A DNA stretch of 64,000 bases. Source: Mesonia oceanica. Lineage in GTDB: Bacteria; Bacteroidota; Bacteroidia; Flavobacteriales; Flavobacteriaceae. Positions 8,048 through 16,501 of the stretch are shown here, piece after piece. A program made the position numbers and the translations under genes. The stretch covers positions 62,001 through 126,000 of the forward strand of contig NZ_CABVMM010000008.1 of assembly GCF_902499555.1 (NCBI RefSeq). The letters run 5' to 3'. The first letter of the stretch is position 1. Every line of letters begins with the position of its first letter. The notes beneath the pieces were generated by a model, which worked only from the letters and a program-made list of their open reading frames with translations, was not told the DNA's origin and ran no database searches.

Positions 8048-10648
8048 TTAAAAGTTATACTTAAGTCCTAATATTAAATAGTTGAGAGAGGCATTATTAA
8101 TCAGTGTAGTGACAACGCCTTCATTAGAATAAATTTCAAAATTGTAAGCTTCATTCTGGAATATGTTAAGTAGTTCAAATAGATGTCTAGATTCCAAACT
8201 AAACGTCAACTTCTGCCAGGTATAAGAAAGATCAAGATTTATATTCTTTCTTTGAAATTTTTGATTATCTACCAGGTTATCGTCGTAAATGAAACTTAGC
8301 TTTCCATCCCATTTATTATTCTTAAGAAGTAGCGATGCAGTAGATCTGCTATATCTCGAATAATAATTATTATTGCCTACTCTGTTATTAGAGTATTTTA
8401 GGCTAGATGAAAGCCGTACATTCAAGAGGAAATCATTTAGACTTTCTATTTCAAATTTTGGTGAAATAGCGTTTTGTTTACTAAGTACTTCTTGTCCATC
8501 CGCTATTAAAGCTGGAAATTTTTCTTTTAAATAACTTAAACCAACACTAGTATTTAGAGGAAAATTGATAGGGAATAAGGTCTTAGCATATTTACCATTA
8601 ATACTAAATTTTTTAGAGTAATCAGTTTTATAAGCCCTAAGAGTTGAAATACCATTCTCCTGATTAATAAATTGAAGTTCAATAGGGTTTTTTATATCAC
8701 TATAATTCGTTGAAATTGAATAGGATTCAGCGTCAAATATGTTGTTATAATAGTATCCTAAATGATAATTATTTTTAATACGAAGATTTTCAAGTAAGCC
8801 TATATCACCCTGAACGATCCGATTAAAGGGTTGGAGGGTTGTTAGACCATAATAAAGATCATTGAATTCAAAACTTCTTTTTATACTTGCAGCGATTCTC
8901 CATACATCTCTTTCATATTCGGAAACCATATTTAATGGGATTAAAAACTTCTCAATTGATTTTGAGTTGTTTAATTCAAACTGATTTAGTCTGATTCCGG
9001 TTGATAGAGAATAGTTTATTTTACCGAATACATTTCTTCCTGTTATTTTTGTAATAATATCCGTAGTATGAACATTCCGTGATATTGATGGTAAATCATC
9101 ATTGTCGAGTTGGCTTTTTTGACCATTATATTCAATTATTATGGATGGAGTAAATTGATCACTATGATTGTATGATAAAGAGGATTGGATATTATGGTTG
9201 TATTTTGAAAAATCAAAATATTGTGTTTGATATAAATTAGCGTTAAGGAAGATGTCATCATCTAGCTTATTTTTTTCAATAAATAGACTTCCTTCTGAAT
9301 TCCATATGATCTTATCTGATAATTTACTGGTTACTGCAAGCCGAGCAAATCCTGAAAAAATTTGCGAATTGTAAGTTGAAAAGAGGTTATTTTCGGTAGT
9401 TTGATTATTGTTATATAGAATATTTCTTTCTGTATTTTTATCGTCTGCGTTAATGAAATTGAGATTACCTTGTATAGTAAATACGGTATTTTTGGATTTT
9501 TTGTATTGACTTTTAAAATAGCCCAAGTAGGAATTTGATTTTGCCTGTAAAGCACTATTTCCTTCCAATAGAGGTGTATCATCTAAAGATGAAAGTTGTT
9601 GTGTTGTGCTGTTTATCCTATTAGGAGATATATAGTAGAGGAGCAAGCTTGATTTGAATTTGGATGAATTTTTTTTAAGGGTGAGGTTGATACTATTGTA
9701 TTCATCTTTCCTAAGATTTTCGTTAGTAGAAAATAAGGCTTGCAATGATCTTTGTGAATAGATTGAAAAATTTTGCTTTTCGTTGAATACGGCTCCTAAT
9801 TCCCTATAGTTCACCACTGTCTTGCCTATGTTATTGAAATTTGCTGTAGAAAAAGCATTGAGCGATTCAGAAAATAGAAAACCAGAACCCTTGAATTCAT
9901 ACTTATCTTTATGCCCATATTTTGTCTGTAAATCCCCTGTAATAACATTTTTAAATTCTTCTTTAGTTTCGATATTCAAAACGGTTTCTTCTTGTAAATC
10001 GAAATCAACAGAAAATTGATCTTGGTAATTATTAATTATACTTAAGCCCTCAATAAATCTATTTTCAATATTTTCTAAGGCTAGACTATTTTGATTTTCA
10101 AAAGTCTCTTTTTTGTTTACCAGAATTTTATTGATATTATTTCCTTTATATATTAAAACACCACCTTCTCCTACCTGTAAATTTGGTAGTTTCTCTAGTA
10201 TTTCCTTTAGCTTATCATTATCCTGAAGATTCAATTTTTCTAGATCAAAATTTACAGTATCCTTTTCTTCTTTTTTTACAAGTAATACAACTTCATCTAA
10301 GTGATTTGTTTCTTCGGTTAAGGTGATATCCATAGAGATGATACCTTTATCAGTATTAATTGAAAGAAGCTTAACTATTTTCTTTTTATAGCCTAGGTAA
10401 GAAACTTCTAAAAAGTTATCAGCTTGAATCTTTGCACTGATAGAATATTTTCCATCTTGATCAGTAATAGAGTAATCAACAATATTTTTATTTCCATCAT
10501 ATAGTACGATAGAAGCTCCGTTTATAATCTGATTGTTTTCGCTTTTTACAGTCCCTTCAATTTGATTGGATTGAGCAAATATTGTAGTAGAAACCATAAG
10601 GAATGTTATTGATAAACTCAGTTTAAAGCATTTTATAAAATAGTACAT
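8048..10648 (-). CDS. Outer-membrane TonB-dependent receptor-like barrel
   Basis: The frame is open from 10681, but the start is placed at the ATG for MYYFIKCF (10648), which gives a normal signal peptide ending IFAQ. The protein is then 866 residues. It has a carboxypeptidase regulatory-like domain (GTVKSENNQIINGASIVLYD), a plug region with LKEILEKLPNLQVGEGG, and a beta barrel ending LGLKYNF. It belongs to the operon padR-DUF1700-receptor-GLPGLI. A TACAT-N9-ATGTA dyad overlaps the proposed start codon region and fits translational or transcriptional control by the PadR protein encoded upstream. Confidence 0.85.
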   Translation of the reverse strand: MYYFIKCFKLSLSITFLMVSTTIFAQSNQIEGTVKSENNQIINGASIVLYDGNKNIVDYSITDQDGKYSISAKIQADNFLEVSYLGYKKKIVKLLSINTDKGIISMDITLTEETNHLDEVVLLVKKEEKDTVNFDLEKLNLQDNDKLKEILEKLPNLQVGEGGVLIYKGNNINKILVNKKETFENQNSLALENIENRFIEGLSIINNYQDQFSVDFDLQEETVLNIETKEEFKNVITGDLQTKYGHKDKYEFKGSGFLFSESLNAFSTANFNNIGKTVVNYRELGAVFNEKQNFSIYSQRSLQALFSTNENLRKDEYNSINLTLKKNSSKFKSSLLLYYISPNRINSTTQQLSSLDDTPLLEGNSALQAKSNSYLGYFKSQYKKSKNTVFTIQGNLNFINADDKNTERNILYNNNQTTENNLFSTYNSQIFSGFARLAVTSKLSDKIIWNSEGSLFIEKNKLDDDIFLNANLYQTQYFDFSKYNHNIQSSLSYNHSDQFTPSIIIEYNGQKSQLDNDDLPSISRNVHTTDIITKITGRNVFGKINYSLSTGIRLNQFELNNSKSIEKFLIPLNMVSEYERDVWRIAASIKRSFEFNDLYYGLTTLQPFNRIVQGDIGLLENLRIKNNYHLGYYYNNIFDAESYSISTNYSDIKNPIELQFINQENGISTLRAYKTDYSKKFSINGKYAKTLFPINFPLNTSVGLSYLKEKFPALIADGQEVLSKQNAISPKFEIESLNDFLLNVRLSSSLKYSNNRVGNNNYYSRYSRSTASLLLKNNKWDGKLSFIYDDNLVDNQKFQRKNINLDLSYTWQKLTFSLESRHLFELLNIFQNEAYNFEIYSNEGVVTTLINNASLNYLILGLKYNF

Positions 10649-10662
10649 TGTATTACTATGTA
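10644..10662. promoter_or_regulatory. TACAT-N9-ATGTA dyad, probable PadR operator
   Basis: TACAT (10644-10648) and ATGTA (10658-10662) form a perfect dyad with a 9-base spacer. About 19 bases of the same sequence occur on the other strand at 11656-11674 in front of the padR gene. PadR proteins bind ATGT/ACAT-type dyads, so both are likely operators for the local PadR. Confidence 0.5.
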
Positions 10663-10703
10663 TATGAGCAAAAAATATCATACGATTACTATATTATTTG
10701 ATT

Positions 10704-11300
10704 CTACTTTCTCCTAGCAGTAATTCGCATTAAAAAAGTTACGATGATGTATAAAAGTATTGTTAGCAAAAGAAAAAATGGAATAAACCAATTTCCCAGG
10801 ACTTCTTTTGCGTTTATCGATTCCATTAATTGAGGCTTCATTTTTCCTAATAAATAAAATCCTCCGTCCTTAAAATATAAGCCAACCTCTTTTGGATTGC
10901 TGATTTTGGCACCAATGACGAATAAGAAGCCAATGAGCACTAAATAAAGAAACGCAAAGAAAATATACTTAACCCCATTAGTAATATTTAAGACCAATGC
11001 TTTAAAAACGTGAATAGGATTGAAAGTCCTTGTAGCCTCTTCTAATTTTTTCTCAGCGATCATTGGTTTTAAAACATCTTGGGGATCCCCCAATTTATTC
11101 AACACCTCCATTAAATTTTCAGTCTCATTAACTTCAATGTTCTCATATCTTTGAATTCCCTCAAAAATATGACTATTAAATTCCATCAATATATTCTTAC
11201 GATCCTTAGCAGAAGAGTGCTTTAAATTTTTCTTGAGACGATTTAAATAATCTCGATAAATTAATGTCGAACTTTTATTTTTAAATGTGATCTCTTTCAT
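10704..11300 (-). CDS. HAAS/DUF1700-like membrane protein
   Basis: This 198-residue protein has a soluble N-terminal helical region (about 1-90) that resembles the HAAS/DUF1700 domain: YLNRLKKNL, then HIFEGIQRYENIEVNE and LGDPQDVLKPM. Two strong membrane helices follow at about 110-130 and 170-192. Its start overlaps the padR stop by 4 bp. PadR regulators are commonly paired with HAAS/DUF1700 membrane proteins, thought to tune or sense for them. Its role in the operon is inferred from this pairing. Confidence 0.7.
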   Translation of the reverse strand: MKEITFKNKSSTLIYRDYLNRLKKNLKHSSAKDRKNILMEFNSHIFEGIQRYENIEVNETENLMEVLNKLGDPQDVLKPMIAEKKLEEATRTFNPIHVFKALVLNITNGVKYIFFAFLYLVLIGFLFVIGAKISNPKEVGLYFKDGGFYLLGKMKPQLMESINAKEVLGNWFIPFFLLLTILLYIIVTFLMRITARRK

Positions 11301-11635
11301 TTAGATATCGTATTAATTGATTTCTCCAACATCTTCCAAAAGTCCTTCATTTCAAGTAAGGTATTTTGTCCTGTCGCTGTAAGTGAGTAATATTTTCTAG
11401 GAATTCCTGATTCTTGTTCTACCCATTTTGAAGTGACCAGCTTTTCTTTTTTAAGTCTGTTCATTAGTGGGTATAATGTCCCTTCTGCAATAATAATAGA
11501 AGTCTTATCCTTTACATTTTCAATTAATTCATATCCATAAAGCTCTCCTTTCTTATCAAGGATATTAAGAACGATAAATGTAAGCGTCCCTTTCTTAACT
11601 TGAGATTGCCAACGAAGAACAAAACTTTTATTCAT
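11297..11635 (-). CDS. PadR family transcriptional regulator
   Basis: The protein is 112 residues from the ATG at 11635 (the frame is open to a TTG at 11653). It has the PadR winged helix: VKKGTLTFIVLNILDKKGELYGYELIENV, then the recognition segment with EGTLYPLMNRLKKEKLV and the wing SGIPRKYYSLTATG. It is first in a leftward operon with a HAAS/DUF1700 protein, a TonB-type receptor and a GLPGLI protein. Palindromic ATGTA/TACAT sequences just upstream suggest autorepression. The gene is divergent from the second small peptide operon, so one spacer controls both directions. Confidence 0.88.
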   Translation of the reverse strand: MNKSFVLRWQSQVKKGTLTFIVLNILDKKGELYGYELIENVKDKTSIIIAEGTLYPLMNRLKKEKLVTSKWVEQESGIPRKYYSLTATGQNTLLEMKDFWKMLEKSINTISK

Positions 11636-11674
11636 TTTACAAATGTAAAACAATATACATAGTAATACAATGCT
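11635..11674. promoter_or_regulatory. Overlapping palindromes upstream of padR
   Basis: TTTTAC/GTAAAA (11635-11650) overlaps the proposed padR start. ATGTA (11643-11647) and TACAT (11656-11660) form a second dyad, and the latter runs into a copy of the 19-base sequence also found at 10644-10662. This cluster fits an autoregulatory PadR operator. Confidence 0.5.
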
Positions 11675-11694
11675 TAGGTGGCATTTTTAAGAAG

Positions 11695-11763
11695 AACGTG
11701 GTTTTACCACGCACTAAACGTGGTCTTTTGCAAGGTGATTATGGATTAATATTAATAGTTTTA
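11695..11763 (+). promoter_or_regulatory. Three-half-site operator plus promoter, copy 2
   Basis: Half-sites CGTGG (11697), CCACG (11707) and CGTGG (11719) are the cleanest of the three copies. The first two form a perfect hairpin-like dyad around TTTTA. A -7 box TAGTTTTA starts at 11756, 37 bp after the third half-site. The downstream leader runs to the peptide ATG at 11838. Confidence 0.75.
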
Positions 11764-11837
11764 GTTAAGTTCTTGGCCAAGAATTTGAGTATCGCGGAGA
11801 AAATATCCGCTAATTATTAATCTTTAAAATTTTAATT

Positions 11838-12056
11838 ATGAAAAAATTAGTTTACCTATCAGCGTTTGCATTGTTATTTAGTACAGCTGGATTCTCAAGT
11901 ATTGAAGCCGAAAATCCAGAAGTTGATGTAACAGTTCTACAAAAAAAGACAGTTACCTTAGATTGTGGTAATGGTACATCGGCATCGGGAACCGCCGACA
12001 CTTTCCAGAAAGCAGCAGAAATAGCTGGTGCTGGTTGTGATGCAGCTACCAGCTAA
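11838..12056 (+). CDS. Small secreted two-cysteine peptide (72 aa)
   Basis: The 72-residue frame starts with MKKLVYLSAF and has a Sec signal of about 24 residues ending SSIEA. The mature peptide has two cysteines (C43 in TLDCGNG and C68 in GAGCD). It aligns with the 59-residue peptide at 3434 through C-x-G, an A-D-(S/T) element followed by Q(E/K)A, and the terminal C-D. Two diverged copies with the same signal peptide style, position and operator mark a real family. No function is recognised; a disulfide-bonded extracellular peptide is a reasonable inference. Confidence 0.8.
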   Translation: MKKLVYLSAFALLFSTAGFSSIEAENPEVDVTVLQKKTVTLDCGNGTSASGTADTFQKAAEIAGAGCDAATS

Positions 12057-12077
12057 CTCCATCAGTTTAATAGCGAT

Positions 12078-12110
12078 AAGAGGGCATTCTCTTAAGATGC
12101 CCTTTTATTT
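12078..12110 (+). terminator. Terminator between peptide and GLPGLI genes
   Basis: AGGGCAT (12081-12087) pairs with ATGCCCT (12097-12103), extended by weaker pairs and followed by TTTTATTTT. As at 3644, it lies between the peptide and the GLPGLI gene, so the downstream genes depend on read-through or another promoter. Confidence 0.8.
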
Positions 12111-12153
12111 TAAAAATGCCTTACTATTTTTATAAAATCAAATCCAAAAGCTA

Positions 12154-12951
12154 ATGAATATTAGATTTGTACTCACGTTACTTGTATTTTGCTTGAATTT
12201 TTCATTGTTTTCGCAAAACAATGAAGGTTATATAAAATATACTGCCTATTCAGGGAAGTCTTCTGTAGCTTCACCACCTAATGAGAATGGCTATCCTTAT
12301 GAGTATATTATCCAAGAAGGAACCCTCTATTTTAATCCAAAAAGTTCTGTTTATCAACAATTACAAAATAAATACGTTACCCGTGTACAAACCGATTCTG
12401 ATGGTAATTACGAAAAGACAGAAGTCCCAAGAGATAACTGGGATCCCATTGGATGGGTTTATCTTAAAGATAAATCAAATAACTATATTTTAAGCAGGGT
12501 TACTTATTTTAATAGATCAAGTTACGTTAATGTAAAAGAAGATTTAGAAAAGATTTCTTGGAATATAACCAATGAGAAAAAAAATATAGGTGATTATAAT
12601 TGCACAAAAGCAACTGCTACATACAAGGGTAGGAATTGGGTTGTATGGTTTACCCCTAAAATTCCTTTTCAGGTAGGCCCTTGGAAACTTTATGGCTTGC
12701 CAGGAGCAATATTAGAAGCTTATAGCGAAAACCTCGATTTTATGTTCAAATTAAAAGAACTTAAAATTCCAGCAGAAATTCCATCAGAGAAATTTGAATT
12801 TCCTGTGGAAGAGGAGAATATGCTAAGCTTAGAGGAATATTTAAAAACCAATCAGCAAAAAAAGGATAAATACTTAAAATATATGGAAACCGTTGCTAGG
12901 GAAAATGATGGTAGCGTAAATATTAAATTTTATCCAGAAATAGAAAAGTAG
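12154..12951 (+). CDS. GLPGLI family protein (GLPGAI variant)
   Basis: This 265-residue protein has a Sec signal peptide ending SLFSQ. The hallmark is altered to GLPGAI in GPWKLYGLPGAILEA, with the usual upstream WVVWFTPKIPFQVGPW segment. The protein is otherwise collinear with the GLPGLI protein at 3701. It is followed 11 bp later by the partner TonB-type receptor. Function unknown; it probably works with the receptor on the cell surface or in the periplasm. Confidence 0.9.
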   Translation: MNIRFVLTLLVFCLNFSLFSQNNEGYIKYTAYSGKSSVASPPNENGYPYEYIIQEGTLYFNPKSSVYQQLQNKYVTRVQTDSDGNYEKTEVPRDNWDPIGWVYLKDKSNNYILSRVTYFNRSSYVNVKEDLEKISWNITNEKKNIGDYNCTKATATYKGRNWVVWFTPKIPFQVGPWKLYGLPGAILEAYSENLDFMFKLKELKIPAEIPSEKFEFPVEEENMLSLEEYLKTNQQKKDKYLKYMETVARENDGSVNIKFYPEIEK

Positions 12952-12962
12952 CACGAAAGTAA

Positions 12963-15632
12963 ATGATCATCAAGCAAAATCTACTTTTTTGTTTATTACT
13001 TTTTTGTGCTTTTCCAATAGGGTGTTGGTCGCAAGAATTTCCAGTAAACGGTAGCGTTATTTCAGCAAAGTCAAATGATCCTATTCCTTATGCAAATATT
13101 CTTGCAATTGACGTAAAGAATGATTCTCTTATTTCTGCATTTGCACAAACCAACGAATTAGGTGAATTTGAATTAATCCTTAAGAATCGGGGATTGATTT
13201 TAGAAATCAACCAGTTGGGGTTTAAAAAGCGGTTTATTAGTGCTGATTCCGTTCAATCGGGAATAATTGTGAAATTATATGATAAAGCCCTAGAGCTTCA
13301 GGAAGTTGTTATTAAAAATACTCCCCCTATTAGAATAAAAAAAGATACTACCGCGTATGCTATTGAAAGTTTTGCAGAAGGAAACGAAAGAAATCTTGAA
13401 GATGTCTTAAAAAAACTACCAGGCATTACAGTATCTGATAAAGGGACTATTTCATTCAATGGTAAAGGAATAAAAAAAATAATGGTGGAAGGGGACGATT
13501 TTTTTTCTGAAAATTACCAATTACTTTCTAAAAATATTACCCCTGAACTTATTAAAAGTGTAGAAGCCATTGAACATCATAACGATGAAAAATTATTACG
13601 TGGTATTGAAAAATCCGATGATGTTGTTCTTAACCTTAACTTTAAAAAGAATTTTCGGGCATCATTGTTTGGGAACATAGAAGCTGGGGCAGGAGTGAAG
13701 GAACGCTATACGACAAACGCGACTCTTTTTTCTTTTATAAATGGTTTAAAAATAGGATCGATAACTAATCTAAACAATATTGGTAATGATGTAATTAATG
13801 ATACAGATTTTCAGTCTAATATAGGTTTGTTGGATAATCAATCCACTTCAACTAATAGTTCACGGGATATAAGCCTTCCCATTACCAATGGAGAGATTTA
13901 TATTCCAAACATAGATAAGCGGCGTTATTTACAAAATGAAGCTAAACTTCAGGCTTTACAATTAAATACATCCGTTTCAGATAAATTAAAGTTGAATATG
14001 TATGGCTACTATTTTGCCGACAGAAATTCAATGCCCTTTTTATCGGAAAGAACATTTTTAAATGAAGAGCAACAGCTGACTATTACCGAGGATGGTAAAG
14101 TATTAAAAAGAAAGCGGGAGAAAATGGCTAGGATAAAGCTCGATTATGATCTGGACAGCCTTTCTGCGATTTCCTTTACCGGTATTCTTTTTAGGGATTC
14201 TCCGTCGGGAAGTCTAAATCAAACGATAAGGACTAATACGATGGCTTCTGACTCTGTTTTATCCAAGGATAACCAAACAAGCGATTTAAGTTATTTAAAC
14301 CTATCACACATTCAACGGTTTTCTTCTTCTTATGCACTCCAAACAAATTTAAATTATACGTCTAATAATAATGCACAGCATCTTTTATTATCCTCGCCCA
14401 GATATGAAAGAATGGAAAATTTTAATTCAGATGAATTATTTCAAAGATTCGATCTTTCTCAAAAGAATACCTCTTTAGCTATAAAATTACTGGGTGCTAA
14501 AAAAGTACATCGATTTGAAGTATCTGGTACTTATAGAATTCTAAATTCAAATTTAAACTCAAGTTTGAATGATTATGATAGTGAAAATTTCAATAACGAT
14601 ATTAGCTACCGCCAAAACTTACTAGCACTGCATTTACAGGATAATTTTTCACTGGCCGAAAAATTTGATATTAAATTAAGTGTTCCTGTGATTTATGAAA
14701 GCTTGTTATTGAATTCTGATAATTCAAAAAATACCTTTTTCGTCAATCCATCGGTATCCACGTCATTTAAAATCAAAAAAGCCAATCACATAAGAGTAGG
14801 TGCCGCCCTTACGCATACAAACCCATCACCTACTGATTTGTACCAAAATCCTATTTTTTCTGATTATCGCTCGGTAGTGAATAAAACGAATTTACTCAAC
14901 ACCATAAAAAGTTTTCAATACAACTTAAGGTACTCCTATTTTACATCATCTAATTATTTAAGAGCAGTTCTATATGTATCCTATAGAAACCAAAAGTCAC
15001 CTTATATTGTTGATTTGAATGTGGATGAATTACTTAATTATATAAATTATCTTCCTTCTCCCTTATCGAACAATTTTTTCAATTCAAATGCCGAGGTTAA
15101 TAAATTTTTCTATCCCTTAAGAAGCCGAATAGGTATAAAAGGATCTTTATCAACTACACAGATAAATAGATTTCAAGATAATAATGTAATAGCGGTAAAT
15201 CCGGTGGTAAATCACGGCGCAGGATTATTTATTTATACAGCTTTCTCTGGAATTGTGAATTTAAAATGTGAAGCTAATTTTAGAACTACCACCTTAAAAG
15301 ATAAATTAACCAACACTGCTTTTGAGACCACCGTGTACAATAACAAATTCAATTTATTATTGGATCCTTTAGAAACGCTTTCCTCAGAAATAATTTATGA
15401 GCAGGTTTTCTGGCCTAACTTAAATTCTCATTTTATAGATTTTAAGATCAATTATGAACCCGAAGAGAGTAATTTTTCTTTTCAGCTTACCGGAAGAAAC
15501 CTATTGAATACTAAACAACTTTCTTTTGATACATTTTCGAGTACTCAGATAGATAGAAATATCTACGGAATCGTTCCCCGAATGGTTTACTTAGGAGTGA
15601 GTTATAATCTTGGAAAATCTCCTAAAGGCTAA
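12963..15632 (+). CDS. Outer-membrane TonB-dependent receptor-like barrel
   Basis: The 889-residue protein has a signal peptide ending CWSQ, a carboxypeptidase regulatory-like domain (about 28-110, NDPIPYANILAIDV), a plug with DVLKKLPGITVSDKG and KKIMVEGDDFF (about 150-185), and a C-terminal barrel. It has the same domain order as the receptor at 4489 and the same partners (secreted peptide, GLPGLI). The barrel sequences have diverged strongly, as expected if each receptor handles a different ligand. Confidence 0.85.
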   Translation: MIIKQNLLFCLLLFCAFPIGCWSQEFPVNGSVISAKSNDPIPYANILAIDVKNDSLISAFAQTNELGEFELILKNRGLILEINQLGFKKRFISADSVQSGIIVKLYDKALELQEVVIKNTPPIRIKKDTTAYAIESFAEGNERNLEDVLKKLPGITVSDKGTISFNGKGIKKIMVEGDDFFSENYQLLSKNITPELIKSVEAIEHHNDEKLLRGIEKSDDVVLNLNFKKNFRASLFGNIEAGAGVKERYTTNATLFSFINGLKIGSITNLNNIGNDVINDTDFQSNIGLLDNQSTSTNSSRDISLPITNGEIYIPNIDKRRYLQNEAKLQALQLNTSVSDKLKLNMYGYYFADRNSMPFLSERTFLNEEQQLTITEDGKVLKRKREKMARIKLDYDLDSLSAISFTGILFRDSPSGSLNQTIRTNTMASDSVLSKDNQTSDLSYLNLSHIQRFSSSYALQTNLNYTSNNNAQHLLLSSPRYERMENFNSDELFQRFDLSQKNTSLAIKLLGAKKVHRFEVSGTYRILNSNLNSSLNDYDSENFNNDISYRQNLLALHLQDNFSLAEKFDIKLSVPVIYESLLLNSDNSKNTFFVNPSVSTSFKIKKANHIRVGAALTHTNPSPTDLYQNPIFSDYRSVVNKTNLLNTIKSFQYNLRYSYFTSSNYLRAVLYVSYRNQKSPYIVDLNVDELLNYINYLPSPLSNNFFNSNAEVNKFFYPLRSRIGIKGSLSTTQINRFQDNNVIAVNPVVNHGAGLFIYTAFSGIVNLKCEANFRTTTLKDKLTNTAFETTVYNNKFNLLLDPLETLSSEIIYEQVFWPNLNSHFIDFKINYEPEESNFSFQLTGRNLLNTKQLSFDTFSSTQIDRNIYGIVPRMVYLGVSYNLGKSPKG

Positions 15633-15693
15633 GCTTAGAGAATCTAAAATAACTTAAATAAACTACCTTTTCCTAATACCGACCTTCAATTAT

Positions 15694-15763
15694 AAACGTG
15701 GTTTTCCCACGCAACAAACGTGCTTTTTACCCTCTTATTTTTAAGATAGTTCATTTAACTTTA
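15694..15763 (+). promoter_or_regulatory. Three-half-site operator plus promoter, copy 3
   Basis: Half-sites CGTGG (15697), CCACG (15707) and CGTGC (15719) keep the 10- and 12-bp offsets. The box TAACTTTA at 15756 is 37 bp after the third half-site. The copy controls the MauE-like/DUF6520 operon, which ties these genes to the two peptide operons upstream. Confidence 0.7.
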
Positions 15764-15789
15764 ATCAAATTTTATAGGTCATTTAATAT

Positions 15790-15852
15790 ATGGCTTACAA
15801 CGATGGCTTGAATTTGGAAGAGGTGGAATGTAGCTTCGAAAAATGTAAATGA
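15790..15852 (+). CDS. Possible 20-residue two-cysteine leader peptide
   Basis: An ATG opens 20 codons ending in VECSFEKCK and TGA, inside the leader that follows the third operator. Two cysteines five apart in so short a peptide, at the position where the other two operons carry a cysteine peptide, make it worth recording. It has no signal sequence and may be a chance frame. Confidence 0.2.
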   Translation: MAYNDGLNLEEVECSFEKCK

Positions 15853-15982
15853 TGAAGGGGAGATGATAAGCCTAAAAATAGAAACGCTAACGTTCTTATA
15901 ATTCTAATAACTTCAGAATTACATTTACATCCTAATTACCATTTCGCTCTTTTCATTTCAGGTCAATGAAAAATTAAGAGTT

Positions 15983-16402
15983 ATGGGGACAAGGAATTAT
16001 ATTATAAAAATTTTACAAGTAATACTTGGAATTATATTTCTCTATGCTGGATTAAAAAAGGTATGGGAAGGTGACTTATTTTATCATACTTTGCTAAGTA
16101 CACCTTATTTGGAAAGTCAGGTTTTTGCAGAGTGGGGGAGTATTGGTTTTCCAGTAGTCGAAATCCTTACAGGGGTATTTTTACTGCTATTTCCACGAAG
16201 ATTGATAGGTGTGTTAATCAGCTTTGGACTTATGCTACTTTATACCGCTTATTTAGTTATTCTACTTTTTTTTGGAGATGGTATTCCCTGTACCTGTAGA
16301 ACGGTCTTACCATTTTTAGGATGGTATGGTCACCTATATTTTACCTTATCCTGTTTGGTACTAACACTACTCTTACTATTACTAAGATTACGAAAGATTT
16401 AA
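15983..16402 (+). CDS. MauE/DoxX-like redox-associated membrane protein
   Basis: The 139-residue protein has four membrane helices (about 8-27, 50-70, 75-98 and 112-136). A CTC pair (residues about 101-103, in GIPCTCRTVL) lies between helices 3 and 4, followed by LGWYGH. This is the layout of MauE-type DoxX proteins, which are linked to periplasmic disulfide chemistry. Its operon partner is a DUF6520 peptide with two cysteines, and the same operator drives two operons for cysteine peptides, so help in oxidizing these peptides is a plausible role (inference). Confidence 0.75.
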   Translation: MGTRNYIIKILQVILGIIFLYAGLKKVWEGDLFYHTLLSTPYLESQVFAEWGSIGFPVVEILTGVFLLLFPRRLIGVLISFGLMLLYTAYLVILLFFGDGIPCTCRTVLPFLGWYGHLYFTLSCLVLTLLLLLLRLRKI

Positions 16403-16417
16403 AAATATTGATAAATC

Positions 16418-16437
16418 GTTTTGTTGCGCGACAAAAC
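16418..16437 (+). terminator. Hairpin between MauE-like and DUF6520 genes
   Basis: GTTTTGT (16418-16424) pairs perfectly with ACAAAAC (16431-16437). There is no T run after it, so it may be an attenuator or RNA processing/stability element rather than a full terminator. Confidence 0.5.
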
Positions 16438-16501
16438 CAGGAGAAAGCTGAACACCTGTAAAAAATAGTAGGCATATTTATTCATCTTAAATTTTTAAAT
16501 T

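Larger units (their letters stand above)
15633..15982. other. Regulatory spacer between receptor and MauE-like gene
   Basis: This 350-bp spacer holds the third three-half-site operator (15694-15763) and a long untranslated leader of more than 200 bases. The only frame worth noting in it is the 20-codon stretch at 15790-15852. No other gene is visible. Confidence 0.6.

Noticed and set aside
9331..10019. Frames of 65-83 codons inside the receptor gene at 8048-10648
   Set aside because: They are shadows of a long, clearly coding gene with signal peptide, plug and barrel, and show no domain of their own.
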